In this document: piece after piece, positions 62,641 to 64,000 of the stretch | Numbering within the stretch: the stretch's first letter is position 1 | How the letters are laid out: each line of letters opens with the position of its first letter | NCBI RefSeq assembly: GCF_016920785.2 | Contig: NW_024609958.1 | Location: 2,418,001-2,482,000 of the forward strand | Length of the DNA stretch: 64,000 nucleotides | From: Ixodes scapularis | Taxonomy: Eukaryota > Arthropoda > Arachnida > Ixodida > Ixodidae | Direction of reading: 5' to 3' | Notes under the pieces: generated by a model | What the model was told of the DNA's origin: nothing | The model's database searches: none | Seen by the model: the letters and a program-made list of their open reading frames with translations, nothing else | Position numbers and translations under genes: made by a program

Positions 62641-64000
62641 TTGTCACCGTTGCCACTTACAACTCCGGGACACACTATTGAAACCAAGCTCGGTCACGGT
62701 AACTTCGCTAATTTTTCTCTGAACTTAACTGTAACTGTAACGAATTACTTTTTGAAAGTAACTCACCCAAGACTGATTTGGAGACAAAATTCGTTTTATA
62801 TATATATATTGTTGGAAGCGAATATTACCCAAAACGGCAGGAACACATGAAAACGTAGCTGAAAATATCCGCCTACAACAGACCGGTATTTAAACGGACG
62901 GTATTATAAATTCTATTTCACGAGCACACCTCGAACTCTGGCCTCTAACAGCGCTGCATTGCGGCAAAAGCTAATACAAAAGTGTAGCAATTTCGAAGAG
63001 AACTTACGTAAGGCTTTCTTGCTTCAAAAAACTTGATGGGGCGATTGCTCGTCTGAGTTGTGGAAAGTTTGCTGCCTTATTTACATCCCAGGTTGTAGGC
63101 GTGTTCCTCGCAACGGCCGGTTTTGTGAGAATTTTCTTGCCAATGGTAGCTTTGGAACCAGGCGGGAGGAGACTAAGACTGCACCTCTAAACACTGCCTT
63201 TACACTCGAATCGGGTACGGCATTGTCCCGACCTCAGAATAAATACAGTAAACAATCTGCGTATAAAAATATGTTTTGTTTTTATTTCTTCTTTCTTTTA
63301 CCGATGTTTCGCACTTGCGTAATTCAATTTCTTATACCTTGTTTAGTTCTTCGAGCATTTCTTCGGAGCAAGAGCACGATACGCCTCTAAAACTTGATAA
63401 TCTACGCTGTGTGCACTTTTTACAGGAGAAGACTATGCAGGGATTTGGTCCTAAAGAAGTGCTTTGTTATCGCCAGAGAGACACAAGGTTTGATTTGAGG
63501 GAAAGCCGTATCACGCAGCGCAGTGTAGTCCGTTTCAATTCGAGTCCCACCACAGACTACGCTACGACCCTACAGGAAGCCAATCAAGCAGCTCCGAAAG
63601 TGCATTGTCACGGTGATAATCATTCTTAAGCGTTTCTTTGTAGCCGAAAGAAAAAATCACGCACAGAGAATGCGCCGCAATTGATCTCCTGCGCTGAAGA
63701 TTTGAAGGTATCATGGCGCCCTCCGGTGGCGGTTATAGAGTGTCTAAGTAGTGTAGCCAGTTTAGCGGTTTTCCTGCTAAAACGAACAATCTTCTTAGTC
63801 GTCTACTTAAAAAGAAAAAAAGAGAAATGGCCGTTTTGCAGGCTGCTTTGATTTTAAGCGGTTTCAAGTCATATGTTAGCTTTTCTTCAGGGGATCTCAA
63901 ATTTCCTCGAGCTTACATTTCTGCATAATAAATAACTCGATTTCTGTGGGAAGTTAGAGTTGCGGGGTCGCCATAATTGCTTACTTTCACTCGTTCGTCA
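62641..64000. other. Gene-free stretch
   Basis: AACTGTAACTGTAACG...TTTTTGAAAGTAACTCACCC (62,727-62,770) resembles an end of the AATTAC-type element. No gene is recognised up to the window end; the open frames at 63,058-63,629 have no domain. Confidence 0.45.

Overview
This is eukaryotic, almost certainly arthropod, nuclear DNA that is dominated by transposable elements. The mix (CR1/jockey-type and I-type LINEs, Penelope-like elements with a GIY-YIG endonuclease, foldback MITEs, a Ty3-type LTR and gag remnant, a mariner derivative, tRNA-derived SINE-like pieces) fits best a hard tick genome (Ixodidae, probably metastriate). That taxon is an inference from element style, not from a marker gene. 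No complete host gene was recognised. Two short minus-strand exon candidates (18,433-18,791 and 36,469-36,564) are the only host coding leads, and both are weak.

Layout. 1-8.4 kb: gene-free DNA with small foldbacks, one arm of a TTAA-type MITE, a tRNA-like SINE, a decayed minus-strand I-type LINE (4.1-6.1 kb) and a long palindrome. 8.4-13.2 kb: a solo LTR with target duplication, a mariner derivative with long inverted arms, a 550-bp foldback, a CR1 endonuclease fragment and a 26-bp minisatellite. 13.56-17.78 kb: two near-identical Penelope-like copies joined head to head and bracketed by a 14-bp target duplication. 18-21.5 kb: a candidate host exon pair and CR1 fragments. 21.66-29.59 kb: a candidate 7.9-kb inverted-repeat element flanked by TAA, stuffed with a Ty3 gag remnant, Penelope-like copies, a MITE inserted at TTAA, and a 166-bp tandem array that grew out of Penelope coding sequence.

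30.2-41.3 kb: a CR1 3' end with a (TTA)n tail, directly followed by a nearly full LINE ORF2 (31.1-34.2 kb), two adjacent MITEs (37.3-38.2 kb) and a third LINE (38.8-41.3 kb). 43.8-44.5 kb: a full member of the MITE family also seen at 2.5 and 24.6 kb. 45.6-51.95 kb: a candidate inverted-repeat element with an 8-bp duplication, containing a CR1 copy and an I-type LINE with RNase H. 53.1-58.7 kb: the best preserved element, a minus-strand LINE with a CCHC gag-like ORF1 and an EN-RT-RNase H ORF2 broken by one stop. 59.7-61.1 kb: a 1.4-kb TIR element. The last 3 kb is repeat-derived or featureless.

How the parts relate: the sequences do not form a pathway. They record repeated insertion of elements into older elements. 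Several insertions can be dated relative to each other because target duplications or related empty sites lie in the same window. No bacterial-style operon, CRISPR array, rRNA or intact tRNA was seen.
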